Source of the DNA: JALOAT01 sp041677345
GTDB lineage: Bacteria > Pseudomonadota > Gammaproteobacteria > Thiohalomonadales > Thiohalomonadaceae
Length of the DNA: 64,000 nt
Reading direction: 5' to 3'
NCBI GenBank assembly: GCA_041677345.1
Contig: JBAYQE010000003.1
Span: 9,616 to 73,615 of the forward strand
The translations under genes were made by a program, and so were the position numbers. A model generated the notes under the pieces. It was not told the DNA's origin. It searched no databases and was given only the letters and a program-made list of their open reading frames with translations. Positions 26,836-35,470 of this stretch are shown piece after piece. Each line of letters begins with the position of its first letter. The first letter of the stretch is position 1.

Positions 26836-27684
26836 TTACGCCGCCAGGACGTTCTTGAGCCGCGTCATGGCGTTCTTCTCCAGCTGACGGATGCGTTCGG
26901 CGGAGACGCCGTATTTGTCGGCCAGTTCTTGCAAGGTGGCCTTGTTCTCGTCGTCCAGCCAACGGCGCTGAAGAATGTCGCGGCTGCGCTCGTCCAGGGT
27001 GGCCAGGGCGGCTTGCAGCTGGTCCACGCTGGCGGATTCCCATTGTGCGGTTTCGACCAGCGTGGCCGGGTCGTGGCGCATGTCGGCCAGGTAGGCGGCC
27101 GGGGCAGGGGCCTCGTCATCATCGTCCGACTGGGCATCGAAGGCCACGTCGTGGCCCGACAGGCGTTGCTCCATCTCGAGCACTTGTGCCGAGGTCACGC
27201 CCAGGTTCTGGGCCACTTCGTCCACCTCTTCCTTCGAGAACCAGCCCAGGCGCTTCTTGGAACTGCGCAGGTTGAAGAACAGTTTGCGCTGCGCCTTGGT
27301 GGTGGCGACCTTGACGATGCGCCAGTTGCGCAGGATGAACTCGTGGATTTCGGCGCGGATCCAGTGCACCGCGAAGGACACCAGACGCACGTTCATGCCG
27401 GGGTCGAAACGCTTCACGGCCTTCATGAGGCCGATGTTGCCTTCCTGGATGAGGTCCGACTGGGACAGGCCATAGCCCGCATAGCCGCGCGCGATATGTG
27501 CCACGAAGCGCAGGTGCGAGAGCACCAGGCGGCGGGCGGCCTCCAGGTCGTTGTACTTTTGCAGGCGTTCGGCCAGGTCCCGCTCCTCGTCTGCCGTGAG
27601 CATGGGAATGCGGTTGACGGCCTGAAGGTACGCATCGATGCTGCCCGTCGGAACAAATTGCAGCTCAAGTGCCTTGGACATCAT
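26836..27684 (-). CDS. rpoH: Heat-shock sigma factor RpoH (sigma-32)
   Basis: 282-aa alternative sigma factor for heat-shock genes. The region 2 core RLVLSHLRFVAHIARGYAGYG, DLIQEGNIGLMKAVKRF, and region 2.4 LVSFAVHWIRAEIHEFILRNW are diagnostic. The RpoH box QRKLFFNLRSSKKRL is present and region 4 ends VSAERIRQLEKNAMTRLK. A GGGGAGG sequence precedes the ATG ATG start. It has its own promoter overlapped by a CIRCE-like operator. Upstream, on the same strand, are a diguanylate cyclase and ftsX/E/Y. Confidence 0.97.
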   Translation of the reverse strand: MMSKALELQFVPTGSIDAYLQAVNRIPMLTADEERDLAERLQKYNDLEAARRLVLSHLRFVAHIARGYAGYGLSQSDLIQEGNIGLMKAVKRFDPGMNVRLVSFAVHWIRAEIHEFILRNWRIVKVATTKAQRKLFFNLRSSKKRLGWFSKEEVDEVAQNLGVTSAQVLEMEQRLSGHDVAFDAQSDDDDEAPAPAAYLADMRHDPATLVETAQWESASVDQLQAALATLDERSRDILQRRWLDDENKATLQELADKYGVSAERIRQLEKNAMTRLKNVLAA

Positions 27685-27718
27685 TCCTCCCCTGAAGAAT
27701 TAGCGCATTCTTATGCCG

Positions 27719-27748
27719 ATACTAGCACTCGACCTGTAAGAGTGCCAA
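27719..27748 (-). promoter_or_regulatory. Sigma-70 promoter of rpoH
   Basis: Minus strand: -35 TTGGCA (27748-27743), 18-nt spacer, -10 TAGTAT (27724-27719) with an extended TGn just before it. It lies 35 nt before the first rpoH ATG. It overlaps the CIRCE-like operator. Confidence 0.6.
27722..27748. promoter_or_regulatory. CIRCE-like HrcA operator upstream of rpoH
   Basis: CTAGCACTC, 9-nt spacer, GAGTGCCAA. The CIRCE consensus is TTAGCACTC-N9-GAGTGCTAA, so each arm has one mismatch and the spacer length is exact. It covers the region between and overlapping the -35 and -10 of rpoH, where bound HrcA would block polymerase. hrcA is not in this window. Confidence 0.75.
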
Positions 27749-27808
27749 GACCACGGAAAGTTCTGCCCCCTGAGCGTAAAGGCGCGCAAATCACAGGGTT
27801 ACATGGGA

Positions 27809-29137
27809 TCAAACGGCGTCTGCACGGGCAAGCGGCAGCAGGGCCTTGCCTGCATCGGTCACGTAGATGCGGTTGCGGCCGGCGGCCTTGGCCGCATACA
27901 GGGCCTTGTCGGCCAGGGCAATGAGGGCGTTCAGGTCGGCGTCGGGGTTCTGCTCGGAACAGGTCACACCGACACTCACCGAGATGGATACCCCGCCGGG
28001 TTTGAGCGCCGCCACCGCGACCCGCAGTTTCTCAGCACGCGCCCCCGCCTGCTCGTGCGTGCAGTGCGGCACCAGTACCGCAAATTCCTCGCCGCCGAAG
28101 CGCACCGCGAAGCCGTCGGGGAACTGCTCGGAGAGCACCTGGCCCATGGCCTTGAGCACGATGTCGCCCGTGAGGTGGCCATGGTTGTCATTGATGCGCT
28201 TGAAGTGATCCAGGTCGACGATCATCACGCACAGCGGTTGGTTGTGCTTGTCCGCCGCGAAGCGGATGCCCTCGTTGACCAAGTAATGGCGGTTGTATAC
28301 GCCCGTGAGACTGTCAGTGATGGCCATGCGCTGCATGGCCTGGGCCTGCTGCCTGAGGGTATCGAACTGGCGTTTGACGGTGAGCAGCAGCCGCACCCGC
28401 GCCAGGAGTACTTCCTCCACCAGCGGTTTGCTCACGAAGTCATTGGCGCCGGCGCGGAACACCTCCAACTGGGTCTGCACGCCTTCATCCCCGGTGAGCA
28501 CCAGCACCGGGAGTTCTTCCTGTGAATAGCGCAATTGGGTGCGCAGGACGTGCAGCAGATCGCCACCACTCAGTTCGCCCTTGAGGGCCAGGTCGGTGAT
28601 GACCAGATCGAAGGCGCCGCGCGGCTCTTTGCGCACCACCTGCAGGGCCTCCTCGGCACTTAGTACATGCTCCACGTGCAGTTTCTGTCGTGCCAGGATC
28701 TTGCGGGTGAGTGTTGCCACCGTGTGGCTGTCCTCCACGTACAGCACACGACCACTGAGGCTGGCGTGACGCTTGAGGAGACGGCGCAGGAACGGGGCGA
28801 AGGCCTGATAGCCGTGGGACTTCTCGAAGTAATCCGTGACCCCCGCCGCGAAGCCCTCACGCAGCAGGCGCGCGTCGGCATCGCCGGAGGTCACGATGAT
28901 GGGGGTGAGGTAGTGGTGTTCACTGGAGCGGATGTGATGGCACAGATAGAGGCCGTCCATGTCCGGCAACACCAGGGCCGTGGTGATGAGATCGAAATGA
29001 TCGACGGCGAGCCGTTCAAGGGCCTCCTGTCCGCTACCGCAGGCCGTGATCCACGCGCCCTTGAGTTCCTCGCCGATCACGCGGGCCAAGAGTTCGCGGG
29101 AAACGGCGGAACCGTCCACCACGAGTACGTTGCGCAC
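27809..29137 (-). CDS. REC-REC-GGDEF diguanylate cyclase (PleD-like)
   Basis: 442-aa response regulator with two receiver domains and a GGDEF domain that makes c-di-GMP. The first receiver (residues 1-120) is degenerate: the DD pair is VDG and the phospho-acceptor position is Ala54 in LITTALVLPDMDG. The second (about 135-260) keeps VEDS and VITDLALKG with the acceptor Asp. The catalytic GGEEF is intact, with no RxxD inhibitory site before it. The GTG start follows an AGGGG sequence. It sits between ftsX and rpoH, an unusual insertion. Confidence 0.9.
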   Translation of the reverse strand: MRNVLVVDGSAVSRELLARVIGEELKGAWITACGSGQEALERLAVDHFDLITTALVLPDMDGLYLCHHIRSSEHHYLTPIIVTSGDADARLLREGFAAGVTDYFEKSHGYQAFAPFLRRLLKRHASLSGRVLYVEDSHTVATLTRKILARQKLHVEHVLSAEEALQVVRKEPRGAFDLVITDLALKGELSGGDLLHVLRTQLRYSQEELPVLVLTGDEGVQTQLEVFRAGANDFVSKPLVEEVLLARVRLLLTVKRQFDTLRQQAQAMQRMAITDSLTGVYNRHYLVNEGIRFAADKHNQPLCVMIVDLDHFKRINDNHGHLTGDIVLKAMGQVLSEQFPDGFAVRFGGEEFAVLVPHCTHEQAGARAEKLRVAVAALKPGGVSISVSVGVTCSEQNPDADLNALIALADKALYAAKAAGRNRIYVTDAGKALLPLARADAV

Positions 29138-29226
29138 CGTTGAATCCCCTTGGATGAGTCGTACCACTTATAACATGCGATTCACCGTCAGCAAGGTCAC
29201 AATTTGATGGCTGGGCAGGCAGCGTG

Positions 29227-30201
29227 TCAGGTCGGTTCGATATCACGCAGGTGGCGGCCCACCGCAAGCCAGGAACCGGCGAGTCCGAGCGTGATGCCCG
29301 CGAGCAACACGGCACCCGCGTCACTGAGGCCAAGGCCCTGGATGCGGAACGCACTGTGGTAAAGCGCTGCCAATTCGTGCGCGGGTCCGGCAAGCAACCA
29401 GAGCGAGGCGCTCACCAATGCCAGCGCAAGGAGACCACCCGCCAGGCCATACCACAGGCCCGCATACAGGAAGGGGCGGCGAATGAAGGCGTCGGTGCCG
29501 CCGATGAGCTTGGTGAGCACGATCTCATCGCGCCGGTTCTGGATGGCCAAACGGATGGTGTTACCCATGACCAGCAGCACCGCCAGCGCCAGCAACGCTC
29601 CGAGCACCCACACACCGCGGTGCGCCATGTCCATGATGGCGTAAAGACGTTTCACCCATTCCATGTCCAGCTGTGCCCGTTCCACTTCCGGCCGTGCCCC
29701 TACTTGGCTGAGCAGTTGGCCGATGGCGGCGGCATCGTTTTGTGCCAACGCCGGGCGCAGCACGATGACGGCAGGCAGCGGGTTTTCCTCGAGGGCATCC
29801 AGCGCCTCGCCGAAACCGGACAGGCGGCGGAACTCGTCCAACGCCGCTTCGCGCGAGACATAGTGGGCGTCCTTCACTTCGCCACGGGCACGGAATTCAT
29901 CGGTGAGGGCACGCCCGCGCGCCTCCGACACCTCCGTCTTGAGAAACACGGAGATCTGCGTGGCGCCATCCCAGCCGGCGGTGACCGCACGGGCATTGCC
30001 GAGCAGCACGTGCAGCCCCGCGGGCAACGCGAGTGCAATGCCGATGACCGCCGCGGTCATCAGGGTGGACAAGGGGCGCGACGACAGCTGACCCAGTGCG
30101 TAGAACAGGGTCTGGGCGTGCCGCAGCAGGTACACGCGTACAGCGGTGCCCGGGCCTGTGCGCGCGCGGCGCGCCCTACCGGTACGTTCCGGCGCGCTCA
30201 T
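29227..30201 (-). CDS. ftsX: Cell division protein FtsX
   Basis: 324-aa ABC-like integral membrane component that, with FtsE, signals to periplasmic amidase activators at the septum. It has an N-terminal basic cytoplasmic tail, TM1 (LMTAAVIGIALALPAGL), a periplasmic domain to about residue 200, then three more segments (WVLGALLALAVLLVMGNTIRL, LYAGLWYGLAGGLLALAL, LAGITLGLAGSWLAVG). It overlaps ftsE by 4 bp. Confidence 0.96.
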   Translation of the reverse strand: MSAPERTGRARRARTGPGTAVRVYLLRHAQTLFYALGQLSSRPLSTLMTAAVIGIALALPAGLHVLLGNARAVTAGWDGATQISVFLKTEVSEARGRALTDEFRARGEVKDAHYVSREAALDEFRRLSGFGEALDALEENPLPAVIVLRPALAQNDAAAIGQLLSQVGARPEVERAQLDMEWVKRLYAIMDMAHRGVWVLGALLALAVLLVMGNTIRLAIQNRRDEIVLTKLIGGTDAFIRRPFLYAGLWYGLAGGLLALALVSASLWLLAGPAHELAALYHSAFRIQGLGLSDAGAVLLAGITLGLAGSWLAVGRHLRDIEPT

Positions 30202-30869
30202 GTCCCGCCCCCCGTGTCCGTCACCAAGCGCCCCTTGTGCAATTGCAGGATGCGGTGCGGCAGGGTCTCGATGAGCGGGATATCGTGGGTGGCTACCAGC
30301 ACCGACACCCCCACACGCTGGAATTCCTCGAAAATACCCATGATGTCGCGGGCCATGGCCGGGTCCAGGTTGCCGGTGGGTTCGTCCGCGAGGATGAGTG
30401 CGGGCTTGGTGACCACGGCGCGCGCGATGGCCACACGTTGCTGTTCGCCGCCGGTCAGCGTGATGGGATGCATGCGTTCCTTGCTGAGCAGCCCGACCTT
30501 GTCCAGGGCCGCGCGTACACGCTTGCCGATGTCCTGGGCCGGCAGCCCGGCGATCACCAGTGGCAGGGCCACATTGTCGAACACGGTGCGATCGAACAGC
30601 AGGCGGTAATCCTGGAAGATGATGCCGATCCGGCGCCGGTGCGCCGGGATGGCGCGCCGCCCTACCTTGGCCAGATTATGGCCACCCACCACCACCTGAC
30701 CGTTTGAACTGCGCTCGATGAGCGCCACAAGCTTGAGCAGGGTGCTCTTGCCCGCGCCCGAGTGGCCGGTAAGAAAGGCCATCTCACCCGGCGCGAGGTG
30801 CAGGCTCACGTCCTTGAGCGCCTCGAATCCGCCGGGATACCGTTTGCTGACGTTGATGAGTCGGATCAT
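30198..30869 (-). CDS. ftsE: Cell division ATP-binding protein FtsE
   Basis: 223-aa ABC ATPase. Walker A is GHSGAGKST, the signature LTGGEQQR, Walker B LILADEPTGNLDP, and the switch His is in VATHD. The start MIRLINVSKRYPGG is the typical FtsE form. It overlaps ftsX, its partner, by 4 bp. A CACGGGG-type repeat separates it from ftsY. Confidence 0.97.
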   Translation of the reverse strand: MIRLINVSKRYPGGFEALKDVSLHLAPGEMAFLTGHSGAGKSTLLKLVALIERSSNGQVVVGGHNLAKVGRRAIPAHRRRIGIIFQDYRLLFDRTVFDNVALPLVIAGLPAQDIGKRVRAALDKVGLLSKERMHPITLTGGEQQRVAIARAVVTKPALILADEPTGNLDPAMARDIMGIFEEFQRVGVSVLVATHDIPLIETLPHRILQLHKGRLVTDTGGGT

Positions 30870-30886
30870 GGCAACAAGAGATCAAC

Positions 30887-30964
30887 CACGGGGGGCACGG
30901 GGAACACGGGGCAAAAGGCTTGAGGTGTGTTGAGCCCGGCACTCATCCTTCATCACCCCCGTGT
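30887..30964. repeat. CACGGGG-type noncoding repeat between ftsY and ftsE
   Basis: Three near-tandem copies of CACGGGG (30887-30911) with a later CCCCGTGT (30957-30964) that can pair with ACACGGGG. Similar AACACGGGG words lie next to gene ends at 11871, 47387 and 63893. It is an interspersed noncoding word family of unknown function. Confidence 0.6.
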
Positions 30965-30981
30965 CCAGGCTTTCTTCCTTC

Positions 30982-31950
30982 TCACCCACCCAGCAGCGCG
31001 TCGACGAATTCGTCGGCATCGAACACGCGCAGGTCGTCGATGCCTTCACCCACGCCCACGAAGCGGATGGGGAGACCGAGTCTCTTGGCGACGGCGAAGA
31101 TGATACCGCCCTTGGCGGTACCGTCCAGCTTGGTGAGGGCGATGCCCGTCACACCCACGGCGTTGTGGAACTGTTCGGCCTGGCTGAGCGCGTTCTGGCC
31201 GATGCCGGCGTCGAGCACGAGCAGCACCTCGTGCGGCGCACTGGGATCCACCTTGGTGATGACGCGGCGGACCTTCTTCAGTTCCTCCATGAGATTGCCC
31301 TGGGTGTGCAGCCGGCCGGCGGTGTCGGCGATCACCACGTCGATGCCGCGGGCCTTGGCGGCGTGCACCGCGTCGAAGACCACCGAAGCGGAATCGGCAC
31401 CGCTGTGCTGGGCGATGACGGGGATGTCGTTGCGCTCGCCCCACACCTGCAACTGCTCCACGGCGGCGGCACGGAAGGTATCGCCTGCGGCCAGCATCAC
31501 CGAGGCGCCCTGGGCCTGCAGGCGCTTGGCGAGTTTGCCGATGGTGGTGGTCTTGCCCGCACCGTTCACGCCCACCACCAGGATCACGAAGGGGCGGATG
31601 TCGTCCGGGATCTCCAGCGGACGCACCACGGGTCGCAACAGGCCGGCCATGTCCTCGCGCAGGGCCGCGAGCAGGGCGTCGCCATCGGAGAGCTGCTTGC
31701 GCGAGACGCGGCGGGTGAGATCACCGATGATCTCGCGGGTGGCATCCACACCCAGGTCGGCGGTAAGCAGTTGGGTCTCGATCTCCTCCAGCAGGTCGTC
31801 ATCGATCTTGCGGGAACCGATCAGATCCCGGATATCGGTGTTGAGGACCTCACGGGTGCGCGCCAGGCCCTGCTTGAGGCGCGCCAACCAGCCGGTCTGC
31901 TCCGTCTTCTCGACGGCCTTGTCTTTCTTGCCTTTGCCGAATCCGAACAT
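30982..31950 (-). CDS. ftsY: Signal recognition particle receptor FtsY
   Basis: 322-aa SRP receptor GTPase that docks ribosome-SRP complexes at the membrane. It is compact: a short Lys-rich head (MFGFGKGKKDKAVEK) replaces the long acidic A-domain of E. coli. The NG domain carries GVNGAGKTTTIGKLA, DTFRAAA, DTAGRLHTQ, TKLDGTAKGG and the C-terminal GVGEGIDDLRVFDADEFV. First gene of ftsY-ftsE-ftsX on this strand, divergent from the M16 peptidase pair. Confidence 0.97.
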   Translation of the reverse strand: MFGFGKGKKDKAVEKTEQTGWLARLKQGLARTREVLNTDIRDLIGSRKIDDDLLEEIETQLLTADLGVDATREIIGDLTRRVSRKQLSDGDALLAALREDMAGLLRPVVRPLEIPDDIRPFVILVVGVNGAGKTTTIGKLAKRLQAQGASVMLAAGDTFRAAAVEQLQVWGERNDIPVIAQHSGADSASVVFDAVHAAKARGIDVVIADTAGRLHTQGNLMEELKKVRRVITKVDPSAPHEVLLVLDAGIGQNALSQAEQFHNAVGVTGIALTKLDGTAKGGIIFAVAKRLGLPIRFVGVGEGIDDLRVFDADEFVDALLGG

Positions 31951-32077
31951 GGGTGGCGAAACTCGCTGCGGGGAAATACGGTCTTAGGTTAGTCGCGCCG
32001 CCGAACGGCGCGGGCGGTATCCTATCATTTCGGTCCCGCCCTGGGGCCACGGACCATACGAACGAAAGGGTTTCCTG

Positions 32078-33445
32078 ATGCGGACAGCAACGACCTGTCT
32101 CCTCGCTGCCCTGCTGTTGCCGGGCGCGGCCCTGGCACAGGTGCACGAGCATACGCTCGATAACGGACTCAAGGTCATCGTGAAGGAAGACCATCGCGCG
32201 CCGGTGGTGGTTTCCCAAGTCTGGTACAAGGTAGGCGCAAGCTATGAGCACGTGGGGATCACCGGTGTCTCGCACGTGCTGGAACACATGATGTTCAAGG
32301 GAACCAAGGCCCATCCGCCCGGTGAGTTCTCGCGCATCATCGCCGAGCACGGCGGACAGGAAAACGCCTTCACCGGGCGTGACTTCACGGGCTATTACCA
32401 GCAGCTCGAGGCCAGCCGGCTGCCCATCAGCTTCGAGCTGGAAGCGGATCGCATGCGCAACCTGCTGCTGCTGCCGGAGGAGTTCAAGAAGGAGGTGCAG
32501 GTGGTCATGGAGGAGCGCCGCTTGCGCACCGAAGACAGGCCGCCGGCGCTCACCTATGAGCAGTTCAACGCCGCTGCCTTCGACGTGAGTCCCTACGCCA
32601 ACCCGGTGATCGGCTGGATGACCGATCTCCAGAGCCTCACGGTAACGGACCTGCAGGCCTGGTACGCGAAATGGTATGCCCCCAATAACGCCACGCTCGT
32701 GGTGGTGGGCGACGTGGATGCCAAGGAGGTGTTCGCACTGGCTGAAAAGTACTATGGCAAGCTGCGCCCCAGTGAGCTGACCGCCGTGAAGCCTCGCCAG
32801 GAGCCGCCCCAGCGCGGCGAGCGACGCCTTACCGTGAAGCTTCCGGCCGAGGTACCGTTCCTGGTCATGGGCTACAAGGTGCCCGTGCTCAAGAGTGCGG
32901 ACGAACCCTGGAAGGCCTATGCCCTCGAGGTGCTCGCCGGGGTACTCGACGGTGGCGCCAGCGCGCGCCTCGCGCGGGATCTGGTGCGCGGCAGCCAGGT
33001 GGCCACCAGCGCCGGCGCCGGTTATGACCTGTATGCGCGCGACGACAGCCTGTTGTCCCTGCAGGGCACACCGGCGCATGGACGTACCGTGCCGCAACTG
33101 GAACAAGCCCTGCGCGAGCAGGTGGCGAAACTGCGCGAAGAGCGGGTGAGCGCCGACGAGCTGGCGCGCATCAAGGCACAGGTAACCGCCGCCAAGGTGT
33201 ACGAAAAGGATTCGGTGTTCTACCAGGCCATGCAGATCGGCACCCTGGAGACCGTGGGTCTCGACCACCGCGTGGCCGACGAATACGTGGCACGCATCGC
33301 GGCGGTAACCCCCGAGCAGGTACAGGCGGTAGCGCGCGAATATCTCACCGACCAGCGCCTCACCGTGGCCGTGCTGGATCCCCTGCCGCTGGATGGCAAG
33401 GCACGTCCGGCACCGACCCCGGAAGGAGCGCCCTATGCGCACTAA
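32078..33445 (+). CDS. M16 zinc peptidase, catalytic member
   Basis: 455-aa exported peptidase of the insulinase/processing-peptidase family. Signal peptide TCLLAALLLPGAALA. The inverted zinc motif HxxEH is GVSHVLEHMMFKG, with the downstream Glu in KKEVQVVMEERR. The two M16 lobes follow. It forms a pair with the next gene, whose protein lacks the motif, like PqqL-type or bacterial processing peptidase heterodimers. The substrate is unknown. Confidence 0.93.
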   Translation: MRTATTCLLAALLLPGAALAQVHEHTLDNGLKVIVKEDHRAPVVVSQVWYKVGASYEHVGITGVSHVLEHMMFKGTKAHPPGEFSRIIAEHGGQENAFTGRDFTGYYQQLEASRLPISFELEADRMRNLLLLPEEFKKEVQVVMEERRLRTEDRPPALTYEQFNAAAFDVSPYANPVIGWMTDLQSLTVTDLQAWYAKWYAPNNATLVVVGDVDAKEVFALAEKYYGKLRPSELTAVKPRQEPPQRGERRLTVKLPAEVPFLVMGYKVPVLKSADEPWKAYALEVLAGVLDGGASARLARDLVRGSQVATSAGAGYDLYARDDSLLSLQGTPAHGRTVPQLEQALREQVAKLREERVSADELARIKAQVTAAKVYEKDSVFYQAMQIGTLETVGLDHRVADEYVARIAAVTPEQVQAVAREYLTDQRLTVAVLDPLPLDGKARPAPTPEGAPYAH

Positions 33446-34736
33446 GCCGTTACTGTTCCTCGTCCTCTTCTTTGCCGCCGGCTTCGTGCAGGCCATGCCC
33501 GAGATCGAGCACTGGGCCACGAAGAACGGTGCGCGGGTGTACTACGTGCACGCCCCCCAGCTGCCCATGGTGGACGTGCAGGTGGTGTTCGACGGCGGCA
33601 GCGCGCGCGATGAAGGCAAACCCGGGCGCGCGGTGCTCACCAACGCACTGCTCGCCGAGGGCGCCGGCGGCCTGGATGCCGATGCCATCGCGCGCCGCTT
33701 CGAGGATGTGGGAGCGAGCTTTGGCAACGATGCCCTGCGCGACATGGCCTATGTGGCCCTGCGCACGCTCACCGAGCCCGCCCTCATGAAGCAGGCGGTG
33801 GACACCGCCGCCCTGGTGCTGAACAAACCGGACTTCCCGCAGACGGCCATCGATCGCGAGCGCAGCCGTATCCTGGTGAGCCTGCGTCGGCAGGAGCAGT
33901 CACCCGAGACCATCGCCGAAAAGGCGTTCTTCCGTGCGCTCTACGACACGCACCCGTACGCCCATCCCCCGCTCGGCACAGAGGTCAGCATGCAGGCACT
34001 GGCGCGCGACGATCTGCGCACCCATTACCGGCGCTACTACGTGGCACGCAACGCGGTCGTGGCCATCGTGGGCGACGTGGATCGGGCGACGGCGCGCCGT
34101 CTCGCCGACACCCTGGTCGGCCGGCTGCCCGCGGGCGAGCCGGCACCGGCGTTGCCCGCGGTACCCGCGCGCACCACGCGTGAGGAGGTAAACATCCCGT
34201 TCCCCTCGGCGCAGACCCACATCCTGGTGGGCCAGCCCGGCATGCGCCGCGACGACCCGGATTATTTCGCGCTCTATGTGGGCAACCACGTGCTGGGCGG
34301 GGGCAGTTTCACCTCGCGTATCACCAAGGCCATCCGCGAGGAACGTGGCTTCGCCTACAGCGCCTACAGCTATTTCAGCCCCATGGCCGTGGAGGGCCCC
34401 TTCCAGGTCGGCATGCAGACCGCCACCCGGAACCGCGACGAGGCCTTGCAGGTGCTGCGTGAAACCGTCACCGAGTTCGTGGCCAAGGGCCCGACCGCCG
34501 CCGAGCTGGAAGCCTCGAAGAAGAACATCACGGGCGGCTTTCCGCTGCGCATCGACTCCAATCGGGACATCGTGCAATACCTGGCCGTGATCGGCTTCTA
34601 CGGGCTACCGCTCGATTATCTGGAGAAGTTCAACGCCCGCGTGGACGCGGTCACGGTGGCCCAGATCCGCGATGCCTTTCAGCGACGCATCCGTCCCGAC
34701 GCCATGGCCGTGGTGAGTGTGGGGGCAAGCCAGTGA
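33435..34736 (+). CDS. M16-family peptidase-like protein, non-catalytic partner
   Basis: 433-aa secreted paralogue of the preceding protein. Signal peptide LLFLVLFFAAGFVQA. At the position of HxxEH it reads GRAVLTNALLAEGAGG, so it cannot bind zinc and likely serves as the non-catalytic half of the heterodimer. The glycine-rich GNHVLGGGSFTSRITKAIRE loop is well kept. It overlaps the first peptidase by 11 bp; GGAAGGAG precedes the ATG. Its stop overlaps rsmD. Confidence 0.92.
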   Translation: MRTKPLLFLVLFFAAGFVQAMPEIEHWATKNGARVYYVHAPQLPMVDVQVVFDGGSARDEGKPGRAVLTNALLAEGAGGLDADAIARRFEDVGASFGNDALRDMAYVALRTLTEPALMKQAVDTAALVLNKPDFPQTAIDRERSRILVSLRRQEQSPETIAEKAFFRALYDTHPYAHPPLGTEVSMQALARDDLRTHYRRYYVARNAVVAIVGDVDRATARRLADTLVGRLPAGEPAPALPAVPARTTREEVNIPFPSAQTHILVGQPGMRRDDPDYFALYVGNHVLGGGSFTSRITKAIREERGFAYSAYSYFSPMAVEGPFQVGMQTATRNRDEALQVLRETVTEFVAKGPTAAELEASKKNITGGFPLRIDSNRDIVQYLAVIGFYGLPLDYLEKFNARVDAVTVAQIRDAFQRRIRPDAMAVVSVGASQ

Positions 34737-35320
34737 GGCACGCCGCACGACGTCGGCCACGGGGGACGGCGGGCAACAACCGGCTGCGCATCATCGGCGG
34801 ACGCTGGCGCGGCCGGCGTGTGAGCTTCCCCGACGTGGAAGGCCTGCGGCCGAGCCCGGACCGCGTGCGCGAAACCCTGTTCAACTGGCTCATGCCGGTG
34901 ATCGAGGGCGCGCGCTGCCTGGACCTGTTTGCGGGCAGCGGCGCACTCGGGCTGGAGGCCCTGTCACGCGGGGCCGCGCGTGTGGTGCTGGTGGACCGCG
35001 ATGCACAGGTGGTTGCCAGCCTGCGCGCCCACCTGGCAGACCTCGGGGCCGAGGGGGCCGAGCTGCGCCAGGCCGACGCCCAGCGCTTCCTGGACGGCAC
35101 GCCCGAGCCCTTCGACGTGGTATTCCTCGACCCGCCCTACAACAAGGGACTGCTCGCCCCTTGCCTGGTGCGCCTGGGGCAGGGCTGGCTGGCACCGGGA
35201 GCGCGCGTCTACATCGAGGCGGAATCCGCTCTCGATCCGCTACCGCTGCCGGAAGGTTGGGTGCTGTTGCGCAGCAAGGGCGCGGGACAGGTGGGCTACC
35301 ATCTGGCACTGGCACCCTGA
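34733..35320 (+). CDS. rsmD: 16S rRNA (guanine966-N2)-methyltransferase RsmD
   Basis: 195-aa enzyme that methylates G966 of 16S rRNA. RIIGGRWRGRRVSFPD, then RPSPDRVRETLFNWL, the SAM motif CLDLFAGSGALGLEAL, and the catalytic DPPYNKG are intact. The GTG start overlaps the M16 stop (GTGA). In E. coli rsmD adjoins ftsY; here two peptidase genes lie between them. Confidence 0.96.
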   Translation: MRHAARRRPRGTAGNNRLRIIGGRWRGRRVSFPDVEGLRPSPDRVRETLFNWLMPVIEGARCLDLFAGSGALGLEALSRGAARVVLVDRDAQVVASLRAHLADLGAEGAELRQADAQRFLDGTPEPFDVVFLDPPYNKGLLAPCLVRLGQGWLAPGARVYIEAESALDPLPLPEGWVLLRSKGAGQVGYHLALAP

Positions 35321-35354
35321 GGCACCGGCAGGATTTCTGACAGCAGTGCACTGC

Positions 35355-35372
35355 CCGTACCCGTACCCGTAC
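35355..35372 (+). repeat. Three tandem CCGTAC hexamers
   Basis: Short perfect tandem repeat between rsmD and coaD. It may be a slippage site; no regulatory reading is offered. Confidence 0.8.
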
Positions 35373-35470
35373 ATTGCGAGATCGCAAAGGCATAATGACC
35401 TGCTTTGCAGCGTGCTGTTTCGCTGTCGCTGCTTTGGTATCATGGCCGCCCCATCCACCCGAGGCGACTG

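Noticed and set aside
31850..33520. 556-codon minus-strand frame across ftsY start and the first M16 gene
   Set aside because: Overlaps two clearly real genes and has no family-like motifs.
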